Shown here in pieces: positions 15,644 through 23,926 of a DNA stretch of 57,539 nt; positions within the stretch are counted from its first letter, which is position 1; the number at the start of each line of letters is the position of its first letter. The stretch comes from Aquibium sp. ELW1220. Its GTDB lineage: Bacteria > Pseudomonadota > Alphaproteobacteria > Rhizobiales > Rhizobiaceae. The translations under genes were made by a program, and so were the position numbers. The notes under the pieces are model-generated. The model was given only the letters and a program-made list of their open reading frames with translations. It was not told where the DNA came from and did not search any database. The DNA lies in NCBI RefSeq assembly GCF_030398385.1, contig NZ_JAOAOQ010000036.1, positions 1-57,539 of the forward strand, in the 5' to 3' direction.

Positions 15644-17134
15644 CTACTCGAGGCGCTCCGGCATGCGGTCTTCCTCGGCCAGATCCGAGAATCGCGTGAA
15701 CTGGCCTTCGAAGGCCAGTTCGACCGTGCCGGTCGGGCCGTGGCGCTGCTTGGCGATGATGAGCTCGGCCTTGCCCTTGACCCGCTCGAACTTCAGCCGC
15801 CACTCCTCGTATTCGGGGGTGCCTTCCTCCGGCTGCTTGTTCTGCATGTAGTACTCGTCGCGATAGACGAAGAGCACGACGTCGGCGTCCTGCTCGATCG
15901 AGCCCGATTCGCGCAGATCCGACAGCTGCGGCCGCTTGTCGTCGCGGCTTTCGACCTGGCGCGACAGCTGCGACAGCGCGATGATCGGCACGTGGAGTTC
16001 CTTGGCCAGCGCCTTGAGGCCGGTGGTGATCTCGGTGATCTCCTGCACCCGGTTCTGGCTCGACTTCGCCGAGGAGCCCTGCATCAGCTGCACGTAGTCG
16101 ATGACGATCACGTCGAGCCCGCGCTGGCGCTTCAGGCGGCGGGCGCGGGCGGCGAGCTGCGCGATCGAGATGCCGCCGGTCTGGTCGATGAAGAGCGGCG
16201 TCTTCTGCATCATCTGCGCACAGCCCACGAGCTTCTCGAAATCCGTCTCCGTGATCTCGCCGCGGCGGATCTTCGACGACGAGATCTCCGTCTGCTCCGA
16301 GATGATGCGGGTGGCGAGCTGCTCGGCCGACATTTCGAGCGAGAAGAAGCCGACGACGCCGCCCCGCTCGGCCTTGTAGGAACCGTCCGCCTGCTGTGCC
16401 GGCTTGTAGGCGGCCGCGATGTTGAAGGCGATGTTGGTGGCGAGCGACGTCTTGCCCATTGCCGGGCGACCGGCGAGGATGATCAGGTCGGACGACTGCA
16501 GTCCGCCGAGTTTCCGGTCCACGTCGCGCAGGCCGGTCGAGACGCCCGAAAGATGTCCCTCGCGCATGTAGGCGGCGTTGGCCACGTCGATGGCCGTCGT
16601 CACCGCGTCCGAGAAGCTCTGGAAGCCGCCGTCGTAGCGGCCGGTCTCGGCCAGCTCGAACAGCCGCCGCTCGGCATCCTCGATCTGCTCCGACGGCGAC
16701 ATGTCCACCGGCGCGTCATAGGCGATGTTGACCATGTCCTCGCCGACGGTGATCAGCGCGCGGCGCGTGGCGAGGTCGTAGATCGCCCGGCCATAGTCGG
16801 CCGCGTTGATGATGGTGACCGCCTCGGCGGCAAGCCGCGCGAGATAGTGAGCGACCGTCATGTCGCCGACCTTGCCGTCGGCCGGCAGGAAGGTCTTCAT
16901 CGTCACCGGGTTGGCCGACTTGCCCATGCGAATCAGCTCGCCCGCGATCTCGAAGATCTTGCGGTGCAGCGGCTCGTAGAAATGGGTCGGCTTCAGGAAA
17001 TCCGAAACGCGATAGAACGCGTCGTTGTTGACGAGGATGGCGCCCAGCAGCGCCTGCTCGGCCTCGATGTTGTTGGGCGCTTCGCGATAGAGCGGCGTCT
17101 CCGCCACGCCGAGCTTTCGGACTGCTTCTGCCAT
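15644..17134 (-). CDS. dnaB: Replicative DNA helicase
   Basis: 496 aa, full-length DnaB. The N-terminal DnaG-interacting domain spans roughly residues 20-125 (NIEAEQALLGAILVNNDAF). The RecA-like motor has Walker A GRPAMGKTS (~230), FFSLEMSAEQLATR, Walker B VIVIDYVQLM and DLRESGSIEQDADVVLF. It unwinds DNA at the fork as a hexamer. Start MAEAVRKLGV at 17134. It follows rplI on the same strand but a strong terminator separates them, so it probably has its own promoter in 17135-17384. Confidence 0.97.
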   Translation of the reverse strand: MAEAVRKLGVAETPLYREAPNNIEAEQALLGAILVNNDAFYRVSDFLKPTHFYEPLHRKIFEIAGELIRMGKSANPVTMKTFLPADGKVGDMTVAHYLARLAAEAVTIINAADYGRAIYDLATRRALITVGEDMVNIAYDAPVDMSPSEQIEDAERRLFELAETGRYDGGFQSFSDAVTTAIDVANAAYMREGHLSGVSTGLRDVDRKLGGLQSSDLIILAGRPAMGKTSLATNIAFNIAAAYKPAQQADGSYKAERGGVVGFFSLEMSAEQLATRIISEQTEISSSKIRRGEITETDFEKLVGCAQMMQKTPLFIDQTGGISIAQLAARARRLKRQRGLDVIVIDYVQLMQGSSAKSSQNRVQEITEITTGLKALAKELHVPIIALSQLSRQVESRDDKRPQLSDLRESGSIEQDADVVLFVYRDEYYMQNKQPEEGTPEYEEWRLKFERVKGKAELIIAKQRHGPTGTVELAFEGQFTRFSDLAEEDRMPERLE

Positions 17135-17384
17135 TGTCGTTCCGTCTGATCCCTGCCGGCCACCGGCCTATCAGATGTTCGCGGGGCATGGGTCCCTAAA
17201 TTCGACGACGACCCGTGATTCACACTCGTCCACACCCAAGACGCCCATGCCCGGGGATTACCGACGATTCCGGTTGACGCGAATCGAAGCACCAGAATAG
17301 CCGGCGGCGGAGCGGAACAAAACAGGAAAAGAACGGCGGCGCGAGGCCGCGGACGCCGATGTCGTCGGCACCGGATGCGGACGC
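17135..17384. other. Intergenic region upstream of dnaB
   Basis: No coding potential was seen. On the minus strand a weak promoter-like pair TTGTTC ... TATTCT (15-nt spacer) lies about 165 nt upstream of dnaB. The adjacent 17385-17415 holds the rplI terminator. I see nothing else. Confidence 0.5.
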
Positions 17385-17415
17385 AAAAAAATACCCGGGA
17401 GTGGCTCCCGGGTAT
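17385..17415 (-). terminator. Rho-independent terminator of rpsF-rpsR-rplI
   Basis: A perfect 11-bp stem (ATACCCGGGAG / CTCCCGGGTAT) with a 3-nt loop at 17391-17415 is followed, on the minus strand, by a run of seven T. It lies 43 nt downstream of the rplI stop. Confidence 0.95.
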
Positions 17416-17458
17416 CGATGTCCTTGGGTCGGTTTCGCGAAGCGCGAAGCGGAAAGGC

Positions 17459-18031
17459 TCAGGCCTCTTCGTCGTCCTCGCCACCCTCGAAGAACGCGTC
17501 CGGGCGGGCGTTCTCGTTGATGTCGTCGCCGTAGATCGCCTCGAGCGAATCGAGCTTCTCGCCCTTCGCCTGGCGCTCCGCCTCGTCGGCCGAGCGGGCG
17601 ATGTTGAGGGTGATCGTGACCTCGACTTCCGGATGCAGCGCGATCACCACGTTGGTGAGGCCGATCGCCTTGATCGGGTTGTTCAGCTCGACCTGGTTGC
17701 GGCCGACCGTGAAGCCCTCTTCGGTGAGCAGGTCGGAAATGTCGCGGGTCGACACCGAGCCGTAGAGCTGGCCGGTCTCGCCGGCGGAACGCACGACGAT
17801 GAAGCTCTGGCCGTCGAGCTTCTCGGCGACGGCCTCGGCCTCGCTCTTGCGCTCGAGGTTGCGGGCTTCGAGCTGGGCGCGCTGGCCTTCGAACTTCTTC
17901 TTGTTGGCCTCGTTCGCACGAAGCGCCTTGCCCTGCGGCAGAAGGAAGTTGCGCGCAAAGCCGTCGCGCACCTTGACGGTGTCGCCCATCTGGCCGAGGC
18001 GGGAAATGCGCTCGAGGAGGATGACGTCCAT
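17459..18031 (-). CDS. rplI: 50S ribosomal protein bL9
   Basis: 190 aa, longer than the ~150-residue bL9 of enterobacteria. The N-terminal domain [21 protein letters not shown] and [13 protein letters not shown] is the L9 signature; the long connecting helix follows, then the C-terminal RNA-binding domain. The last ~35 residues form an acidic tail ending EGGEDDEEA, which is usual in Hyphomicrobiales. Third gene of the S6-S18-L9 operon, separated from rpsR by 201 nt that hold a hairpin. Confidence 0.97.
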   Translation of the reverse strand: MDVILLERISRLGQMGDTVKVRDGFARNFLLPQGKALRANEANKKKFEGQRAQLEARNLERKSEAEAVAEKLDGQSFIVVRSAGETGQLYGSVSTRDISDLLTEEGFTVGRNQVELNNPIKAIGLTNVVIALHPEVEVTITLNIARSADEAERQAKGEKLDSLEAIYGDDINENARPDAFFEGGEDDEEA

Positions 18032-18204
18032 GATCCTGGTCCTTGTCTCTGGGCCGCTGTGGCGGCCGCGATGGCGAATGGACGGTCAGGAACGTGAGAC
18101 GGACGAGGTCCGCCGGTCGCTGTCCTGCCCGTCATGGCAGTTAGGGCCGTGTCCGGCCCAACTCGGGATTTCTCGTGCTTCCGCCGCACCCGAAGCGGGG
18201 AAGG

Positions 18205-18226
18205 GGCCGGGCGCTGGCGCCCGGCC
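18205..18226 (-). terminator. Intra-operon hairpin between rpsR and rplI
   Basis: GGCCGGGCG-CTGG-CGCCCGGCC, a perfect 9-bp stem with a 4-nt loop, lies 6 nt beyond the rpsR stop. There is no T-run, so it is more likely a processing/stability element or partial attenuator than a full terminator. Confidence 0.6.
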
Positions 18227-18232
18227 TCGAAT

Positions 18233-18481
18233 TCACTTCACCACGTAGGGCAGCAGGCCGAGGAAGCGGGCGCGCTTGATCGCCTGGGCGAGTTCGCGCT
18301 GCTTCTTCTGGCTGACGGCGGTGATGCGCGACGGCACGATCTTGCCGCGCTCGGAGATGTAGCGCTGCAGCAGGCGCACGTCCTTGTAGTCGATCTTCGG
18401 TGCATTCGCGCCGGAGAACGGGCAGGTCTTGCGGCGGCGATGGAAGGGCCGGCGTGTCGGGATCTGGTTGATGTCGACCAT
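18233..18481 (-). CDS. rpsR: 30S ribosomal protein bS18
   Basis: 82 aa. Typical bS18: N-terminal [15 protein letters not shown], then [27 protein letters not shown] and [20 protein letters not shown]. It binds 16S rRNA as a heterodimer with S6. Its ATG overlaps the rpsF stop by one base (TAATG), so the partners are translationally coupled. Confidence 0.98.
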   Translation of the reverse strand: MVDINQIPTRRPFHRRRKTCPFSGANAPKIDYKDVRLLQRYISERGKIVPSRITAVSQKKQRELAQAIKRARFLGLLPYVVK

Positions 18482-18957
18482 TAATGCGCTCCCCCTTCGG
18501 ACTGCTCGCGCGGACGGCGCGGGCCACGGTCTTCACGATCGCCGCGCGGCGGACGGTCGCCACGGTCGCCGCGATCGCGGTCGCCGAAGCGGGGACGGTC
18601 GCCGAAGCGGTCGCCGCCACGTTCGCTGCGCTCTTCACGCTTCTGCATCATCGCAGAGACGCCTTCCTCATGCTTCTCGACCCGGACGGTCATGAAGCGG
18701 AGCACGTCTTCCGACAGGCCCATCTGGCGTTCCATCTCCTGGATCGCCGCCGCCGGGGCGGTGATGTCCATGAGCGTGTAATACGCCTTGCGGTTCTTGT
18801 TGATGCGGTAGGTCAGGGACTTCAGTCCCCAGTTCTCGACCCGGCCGATGCTGCCGCCATTCGCTTCGATGACGCCCTTGTAGGATTCCACAAGCGCGTC
18901 GACCTGCTGCGAGGACAGATCCTGGCGGGCGAGAAACACATGTTCGTAGAGAGCCAT
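18481..18957 (-). CDS. rpsF: 30S ribosomal protein bS6
   Basis: 158 aa. The first ~100 residues are the bS6 fold ([40 protein letters not shown], then [12 protein letters not shown]). The last ~50 residues are a low-complexity Arg/Asp/Gly tail with repeated GDR and RGD triplets, ending [11 protein letters not shown] 18957 is chosen; the frame is open upstream to 19110 but that part is leader RNA. A good promoter lies at 19185-19213, giving a ~220-nt leader. Confidence 0.97.
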   Translation of the reverse strand: MALYEHVFLARQDLSSQQVDALVESYKGVIEANGGSIGRVENWGLKSLTYRINKNRKAYYTLMDITAPAAAIQEMERQMGLSEDVLRFMTVRVEKHEEGVSAMMQKREERSERGGDRFGDRPRFGDRDRGDRGDRPPRGDREDRGPRRPREQSEGGAH

Positions 18958-19178
18958 GCTCGTTCTTGCCTTTCTTCGTTTCACTGCCCGGCGCCCGATG
19001 GCTAAGCCTCTGCGACTGCCTTTACCCGCAGGACGGGCGAAGAAAGACGCATCGATGAGACGGTCGAGAGCGGAGACACGGGAGGCGGAAGGACCCTTGC
19101 CTTCACACACGCATCGTTCGGACGGGTCCGGAAAACGCGCGAGCCCTCCGTTCAGCCCCCAATCGGAACCGGCAGAGT
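18958..19178 (-). promoter_or_regulatory. Long 5' leader of the rpsF operon
   Basis: If transcription starts about 7 nt after the -10 at 19185-19190, the untranslated leader is about 220 nt. Several bacteria carry an S6:S18-binding autoregulatory structure in this leader; I could not confirm the conserved motif here by eye. Confidence 0.45.
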
Positions 19179-19184
19179 GGGCGC

Positions 19185-19213
19185 GCTATACCGGAGGCGC
19201 CGCGGCTTGGCAA
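19185..19213 (-). promoter_or_regulatory. Sigma70-type promoter of rpsF-rpsR-rplI
   Basis: Read on the minus strand: TTGCCA (19213-19208), a 17-nt spacer, and TATAGC (19190-19185). Spacing is ideal and both hexamers match four or five consensus bases. The orientation is toward rpsF. Confidence 0.75.
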
Positions 19214-19231
19214 GGCCGGCGCGGCCGATGC

Positions 19232-20188
19232 TCAGCCCGGCAGCACGAACAGCGCCACCGTATAGGCCAGGTAGCCGGACAGCATGAGCGTACCACTCCC
19301 GCGTCCAAGGCCGTTGCGCACCACCACCGCCGCAGCGAACAGGACGCTGACGCCAAGCATCAACGGCACGTCGAGCCACAGGAAGCGGCTGGCGATCGCC
19401 AGCGGCTCGATCATCGCGGTCACGCCGAGAATGCCGAGGATGTTGAAGATGTTGGAGCCGATCACGTTGCCGACCGCCACTTCGCTGCGGCCGCGCCATG
19501 CGGCCACGACGGAGGTGGCGAGTTCCGGCAGGCTGGTTCCGAGCGCAACCACGGTCAGGCCGATCACGGCCTCCGACACCCCGATCGACCGGGCGATCGA
19601 GGATGCGCCGTCCACCAGCCAGCCGGCGCCGACGAAGAGCATGGCGAGGCCGGCGGCCAGCGCCAGCAGCGCCCGCCACACCGGCTCTGCGGTGGCCATG
19701 TCCGGTCTGTCGAGACCGCCCGTGGCGCTCGATGCGCTGCTTGCGGCGCGAAGATGCAAGCCGAGATAGGTGGCCAGAAGGAGAAAGAGCGCAAGGCCGC
19801 CGAGCCGCGGGATGGCACCCCATGCGGCGGCGAGGAGCAGCAGCGCCGACGCCCCGAGCATGACGCGCAGTTCGCGGCGGATCTCGTCGCCAGGCACGAT
19901 CCTTGAGGCAAACAGCGCGGTGAAGCCGCCGATCAGCAGGATATTGGCGATGTTCGAGCCGACGACGTTGCCGATGGCGATCTCGGGAATGCCGTTCCAG
20001 GCGGCCTGGACCGAGACCAGCAGCTCGGGTGTCGACGTCGCGAACCCGACGATCGTCAGCCCGATCACGAGTTCCGAGACGCCGTAGCGGCGGGCCAGCG
20101 CCACTGCGCCGCGGACCAGGAACTCGCCACCGCCGAACAGCAGCGCCATGCCGGCGATGACGAGCAGAAGGTTGGTCCAGATGCCCAT
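19232..20188 (-). CDS. CaCA-family calcium/sodium antiporter
   Basis: 318 aa, about ten membrane helices in two inverted halves. Each half carries the alpha-repeat motif of cation/Ca2+ exchangers: GFATSTPELLVSVQAAW in the first and ALGTSLPELATSVVAAWRG in the second, each followed by a GNVxGSNIxNIL block. This matches the YrbG-type K+-independent Na+/Ca2+ exchangers of the inner membrane. Start ATG 20188 has GAAGGA upstream. The gene is isolated, convergent with nothing and divergent from the amidohydrolase gene. Confidence 0.92.
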   Translation of the reverse strand: MGIWTNLLLVIAGMALLFGGGEFLVRGAVALARRYGVSELVIGLTIVGFATSTPELLVSVQAAWNGIPEIAIGNVVGSNIANILLIGGFTALFASRIVPGDEIRRELRVMLGASALLLLAAAWGAIPRLGGLALFLLLATYLGLHLRAASSASSATGGLDRPDMATAEPVWRALLALAAGLAMLFVGAGWLVDGASSIARSIGVSEAVIGLTVVALGTSLPELATSVVAAWRGRSEVAVGNVIGSNIFNILGILGVTAMIEPLAIASRFLWLDVPLMLGVSVLFAAAVVVRNGLGRGSGTLMLSGYLAYTVALFVLPG

Positions 20189-20341
20189 GAGATTCCTTCG
20201 TCCTTGCCGGAAAGATGGCGGCTACATGGGATTTGCAGTTCCGCCCCGCAAGGTATTCGAAGGCCGATCGCCGGTTCCGGGCTTGCGCCACCCGCTGGTT
20301 GAGGCAAAGTCCGGGTCCGAGCGAACAAGGAGAAGAACGCA

Positions 20342-21508
20342 ATGCCCATCGTCAACCGCATCGCCGAATTCCATGACGACGTCACCGCCTGGCGCCGCGA
20401 CATCCACGCCCATCCGGAACTCCAGTTCGACGTCCACCGCACGGCGGCTCTGGTGGCCGAGAAGCTGCGCGAATTCGGTGTCGACGAGGTGGTGACGGGC
20501 ATCGGCCGCACCGGCGTGGTCGGCGTGATCCGCGGCCGCAAGACCGGCAGCGGCCGGGCGATCGGCCTGCGCGCCGACATGGACGCGCTGCCGATCCAGG
20601 AAGTGCTCGACCATCCCTACAAGTCGAGGAATGCCGGCATCATGCATGCCTGCGGCCATGACGGGCATACCGCGATGCTGCTCGGCGCGGCGCGCTACCT
20701 TGCCGAGACGCGCAATTTCGACGGCACGGCAGTGGTCATCTTCCAGCCGGCGGAGGAAGGCGGCGGCGGCGGGCGCGAGATGGTCGAGGAGGGGATGATG
20801 GACCGTTTCGCCATCGACGAGGTCTATGGCATGCACAATGCGCCGGGGCTGCCCACCGGCTCGTTTGCCATCCGCAGCGGCTCCATGATGGCGGCAGCCG
20901 ACATGTTCGTCATCGACATCGAGGGGATCGGCGGCCATGCCGCGCGGCCGCAGCGCTGCATCGACACAACGCTCGTCGGCGCCCACATCATGACCGCGCT
21001 GCAGTCGGTGGTGGCGCGCAACGTCGATCCGATCGAGGCGGCGGTCGTGTCCGTCACCACCTTCAAGGCAGGCGACGCCTTCAACGTGATCCCGCAGACC
21101 GCGAGGCTGACCGGAACCGCGCGCACGCTGTCGGCCGCCGTCCGCGACCAGCTGGAAGAGCGCATGACCGAGGTGGTCGAGCATACCGCGCGGGCTTTCG
21201 GCGCCAAGGCGACCCTCGACTACCAGCGCCACTACCCCGTGCTGTCCAACCACTCTCTTCAGACCGATTTCGCGGCGAGCGTCGCCCGCCAGGTCGTCGG
21301 CGACCGCGTCGACGTGAACACGCCGCAGGTGATGGGCGGCGAGGACTTCGCCTTCATGCTGGAGGCCCGGCCCGGCGCCTTCATCTATATCGGCCAGGGC
21401 GACGGCCCTTACGTCCACCACCCCGAATACGACTTCAACGACGAGATCATCCCCGTCGGCTGCTCGTACTGGGCAAAGCTGGTCGAGACGGCGCTGCCGG
21501 CGGGCTGA
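20342..21508 (+). CDS. M20-family amidohydrolase (hippurate hydrolase-like)
   Basis: 388 aa. M20D peptidase/amidohydrolase with the di-metal site visible in MHACGHDGHTA (His/Asp ligands), FQPAEEGGGGGREM (catalytic and ligand Glu), a lid-domain HAARPQ histidine and the C-terminal MGGEDFAFMLE. WRRDIHAHPELQFDVHRTA is the usual N-terminal signature. Members remove acyl groups from amino-acid conjugates (hippurate, N-acyl amino acids, IAA-amino acids) in the cytoplasm; the exact substrate cannot be told. AAGGAGAAG precedes the ATG. Confidence 0.93.
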   Translation: MPIVNRIAEFHDDVTAWRRDIHAHPELQFDVHRTAALVAEKLREFGVDEVVTGIGRTGVVGVIRGRKTGSGRAIGLRADMDALPIQEVLDHPYKSRNAGIMHACGHDGHTAMLLGAARYLAETRNFDGTAVVIFQPAEEGGGGGREMVEEGMMDRFAIDEVYGMHNAPGLPTGSFAIRSGSMMAAADMFVIDIEGIGGHAARPQRCIDTTLVGAHIMTALQSVVARNVDPIEAAVVSVTTFKAGDAFNVIPQTARLTGTARTLSAAVRDQLEERMTEVVEHTARAFGAKATLDYQRHYPVLSNHSLQTDFAASVARQVVGDRVDVNTPQVMGGEDFAFMLEARPGAFIYIGQGDGPYVHHPEYDFNDEIIPVGCSYWAKLVETALPAG

Positions 21509-21657
21509 CCGGGCGAGCGACAGGGGGAGGGGCCCGGCGCGACCGGACGCCGCCGCAGGCCGCCTTCGGCCGTCCTGTCCCGAAATGCCCCCGCCCTTGA
21601 CTTCCCGCCCGCTCCTGCGTCACAGGCAGGCGAGTTCGAGCGAGCGGAGGACGTCTG

Positions 21658-22596
21658 ATGGCAATCGCATTCACCTTTCCGGGCCAGGGCAGCCAGTCCG
21701 TCGGAATGGGCCGCGATCTTGCGGAAGCCTTCCCCGAGGCCCGCGCCGTCTTCGACGAGGTCGACGCGGCGCTGGGCGAGACGCTCTCGGCCGTCATGTG
21801 GGAGGGGCCGGAAGAGACCCTGACGCTCACCGCCAATGCGCAGCCGGCGCTGATGGCGGTGTCGATGGCCGCGCTGCGCGTCATGCAGGCGCGCGGCCTG
21901 GTGCTCCAGGACAAGGTGGCCTACGTCGCCGGCCATTCGCTCGGCGAATATTCCGCACTCTGTGCCGCCGGCGTGTTCTCGCTGGCCGACACGGCGCGGC
22001 TGCTGCGCATCCGCGGCAACGCCATGCAGGCGGCGGTTCCGGCGGGAGAGGGCGCCATGGCGGCCATCCTCGGGCTCGACCAGGACAAGGTCGAGCAGGC
22101 CTGCGCCGCGGCCGAGGGCGGCGTCTGCCAGATCGCCAACGACAATGGCGGCGGACAGCTCGTCATCTCCGGGTCGAAGGCGGCCGTCGATCACGCCGCG
22201 CGCCTGTGCACGGAAATGGGTGCGAAGCGCGCCCTGATGCTGTCGGTCTCCGCTCCCTTCCACTCAGCGCTGATGGCGCCCGCGGCCGATGCCATGCGCG
22301 AGGCGCTGGCGGCCGTCGAGATGCGGGCGCCCGTCGTGCCGGTCGTGGCCAACGTCACGGTCAGCCCGATCTCCGACCCGGACGAGATCCGCCTGCGGCT
22401 CGTGGAGCAGGTCACCGGCCGGGTCCGCTGGCGCGAGACCGTCGAATGGTTCGCCGCCAGCGGCGTGGGCACGCTCTATGAGATCGGCTCCGGCAAGGTG
22501 CTCTGCGGGCTCGCCCGCCGCATCAGCCGCGACACCGCGACAGCCGCCGTCAACACGCCGGCCGACATCGACGCAGCGCTGGCCGCGCTCGCCTGA
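21658..22596 (+). CDS. fabD: Malonyl-CoA:ACP transacylase
   Basis: 312 aa. FabD loads malonyl groups on AcpP for fatty-acid elongation. FPGQGSQSVGMG opens the protein, the nucleophile is S94 in GHSLGEYSAL, and the partner histidine is in VSAPFHSALM. GxVRWRET and the GSGKVLCGL stretch near the C-terminus are typical. The start follows GAGCGGAGGACG. First gene of a fab cluster with the same order as in most Proteobacteria, but without fabH or plsX in the window. Confidence 0.96.
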   Translation: MAIAFTFPGQGSQSVGMGRDLAEAFPEARAVFDEVDAALGETLSAVMWEGPEETLTLTANAQPALMAVSMAALRVMQARGLVLQDKVAYVAGHSLGEYSALCAAGVFSLADTARLLRIRGNAMQAAVPAGEGAMAAILGLDQDKVEQACAAAEGGVCQIANDNGGGQLVISGSKAAVDHAARLCTEMGAKRALMLSVSAPFHSALMAPAADAMREALAAVEMRAPVVPVVANVTVSPISDPDEIRLRLVEQVTGRVRWRETVEWFAASGVGTLYEIGSGKVLCGLARRISRDTATAAVNTPADIDAALAALA

Positions 22597-22650
22597 GAAT
22601 GCACCCTGCCGCGGCCGCCGCCGCGCGCGAAACTGGGAAAGGATAGCGAC

Positions 22651-23388
22651 ATGTTCGATCTGACCGGCCGCAAGGCTCTCGTGACCGGCGCCTCCGGCGG
22701 CATCGGCGAGGCGGTGGCGCGTGCCCTGCACGGCCAGGGCGCCACCGTTGGCCTGCACGGCACGCGCGTCGAGAAGCTCGAGGCGCTCGCTGCCGAGCTC
22801 GGCGACCGGGTGAAGGTCTTCCCGGCCGACCTGTCGAACCGCGACGAGGTCAAGGCGCTGGCGCAGAAGGCGGAAGCGGATCTCGAGGGCGTCGACATTC
22901 TCGTCAACAATGCCGGCATCACCCGCGACGGCCTGTTCGTGCGCATGTCCGATGCCGACTGGGATGCGGTGATCGAGGTGAACCTGACCTCGACCTTCCG
23001 CCTGACGCGCGAACTCACCCATCCGATGATGCGCCGCCGCTACGGCCGCATCATCAACATGGCCTCGGTGGTCGGCGTCACCGGCAATCCCGGCCAGGCC
23101 AACTACTGCGCCTCCAAGGCCGGCATGATCGGCTTTTCGAAGTCGCTCGCGCAGGAGATCGCGTCGCGCAACGTCACCGTCAACTGCATCGCGCCGGGCT
23201 TCATCGAATCGGCCATGACCCACAAGCTCAACGACAAGCAGAAGGACGCCATCATGGGCGCCATCCCGATGCGGCGCATGGGGACGGGGCTGGAGATCGC
23301 CACCGCCGCCGTCTACCTCGCCTCGGCGGAGGCGGCCTACGTCACCGGGCAGACGATCCACGTCAACGGCGGCATGGCGATGTTCTGA
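22651..23388 (+). CDS. fabG: 3-oxoacyl-ACP reductase
   Basis: 245 aa SDR. NADPH-binding TGASGGIG (12-19), NNAG (86-89), catalytic S139, Y152 and K156 (YCASK) are all in place, and GMIGFSKSLAQEIA plus NCIAPGFIESAMT are FabG signatures. It reduces 3-oxoacyl-ACP in the elongation cycle. 54 nt downstream of fabD, same strand, with GGAAAGGA before the ATG. Confidence 0.97.
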   Translation: MFDLTGRKALVTGASGGIGEAVARALHGQGATVGLHGTRVEKLEALAAELGDRVKVFPADLSNRDEVKALAQKAEADLEGVDILVNNAGITRDGLFVRMSDADWDAVIEVNLTSTFRLTRELTHPMMRRRYGRIINMASVVGVTGNPGQANYCASKAGMIGFSKSLAQEIASRNVTVNCIAPGFIESAMTHKLNDKQKDAIMGAIPMRRMGTGLEIATAAVYLASAEAAYVTGQTIHVNGGMAMF

Positions 23389-23557
23389 GCCTGCGTTCCG
23401 TTCGCGCTTCGCGTGCATTCCACGCGGGCTGCAGGCGGAATACGGCTTTGCGGGGCACCGGCTTCGTGTTATGCGCCGCGCGAGCCGGCATCTGCGTCCA
23501 GGCTTCGCCGTCTGGACAGTGCCAACCAGGAGGAAAACGCCGTCTTGGGAATCGGCA

Positions 23558-23584
23558 TTGGACCGACCCGAAAAGCGCTATCTT
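23558..23584 (+). promoter_or_regulatory. Weak candidate promoter for acpP
   Basis: TTGGAC (23558-23563) and TATCTT (23579-23584) with a 15-nt spacer, about 70 nt before the acpP ATG. acpP is usually transcribed from its own strong promoter, so one is expected in this 264-nt gap, but the spacing here is short. Confidence 0.4.
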
Positions 23585-23593
23585 TCAGCTTGA

Positions 23594-23615
23594 TTAGCGG
23601 CAATCCTGCCGCTAA
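23594..23615 (+). repeat. Perfect inverted repeat in the acpP leader
   Basis: TTAGCGGCA-ATCC-TGCCGCTAA: 9-bp arms, 4-nt loop, no mismatch, lying 37 nt upstream of the acpP ATG and just after the candidate promoter. It could be a repressor operator or an mRNA-stabilising stem. It is not followed by a T-run. Confidence 0.8.
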
Positions 23616-23652
23616 CGAAGACCAACTTGAACCGAAGTCGAGGGTTTTCCCA

Positions 23653-23889
23653 ATGAGCGATACCGCAGAACGCGTCAAAAAGATCGTCGTCGAGCATCTT
23701 GGAGTGGAAGAAGCGAAGGTCACCGAGGGCGCGAGCTTCATCGACGATCTGGGCGCGGACAGCCTGGATACCGTCGAACTGGTGATGGCCTTCGAGGAAG
23801 AATTCGGCGTCGAGATTCCCGACGATGCAGCCGAGACCATCCTGACCGTCGGCGACGCGGTCAAGTTCATCGAGAAGGCCTCGGCCTGA
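23653..23889 (+). CDS. acpP: Acyl carrier protein
   Basis: 78 aa, very acidic four-helix protein. The phosphopantetheine attachment serine is S37 in [28 protein letters not shown] is the recognition helix region. It carries growing acyl chains for fatty-acid and lipid A synthesis. The ORF is open far upstream, but [11 protein letters not shown] at 23653 is the conserved start. fabF follows at 37 nt. Confidence 0.98.
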   Translation: MSDTAERVKKIVVEHLGVEEAKVTEGASFIDDLGADSLDTVELVMAFEEEFGVEIPDDAAETILTVGDAVKFIEKASA

Positions 23890-23926
23890 CATTGGCCGGC
23901 GCCCGAGGCGCCGGATGGAACCCGCA

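Noticed and set aside
17260-17310. Plus-strand TTGACG and ATAGCC as a promoter
   Set aside because: It would point into the 3' end of rplI with no gene on that strand; more likely chance.
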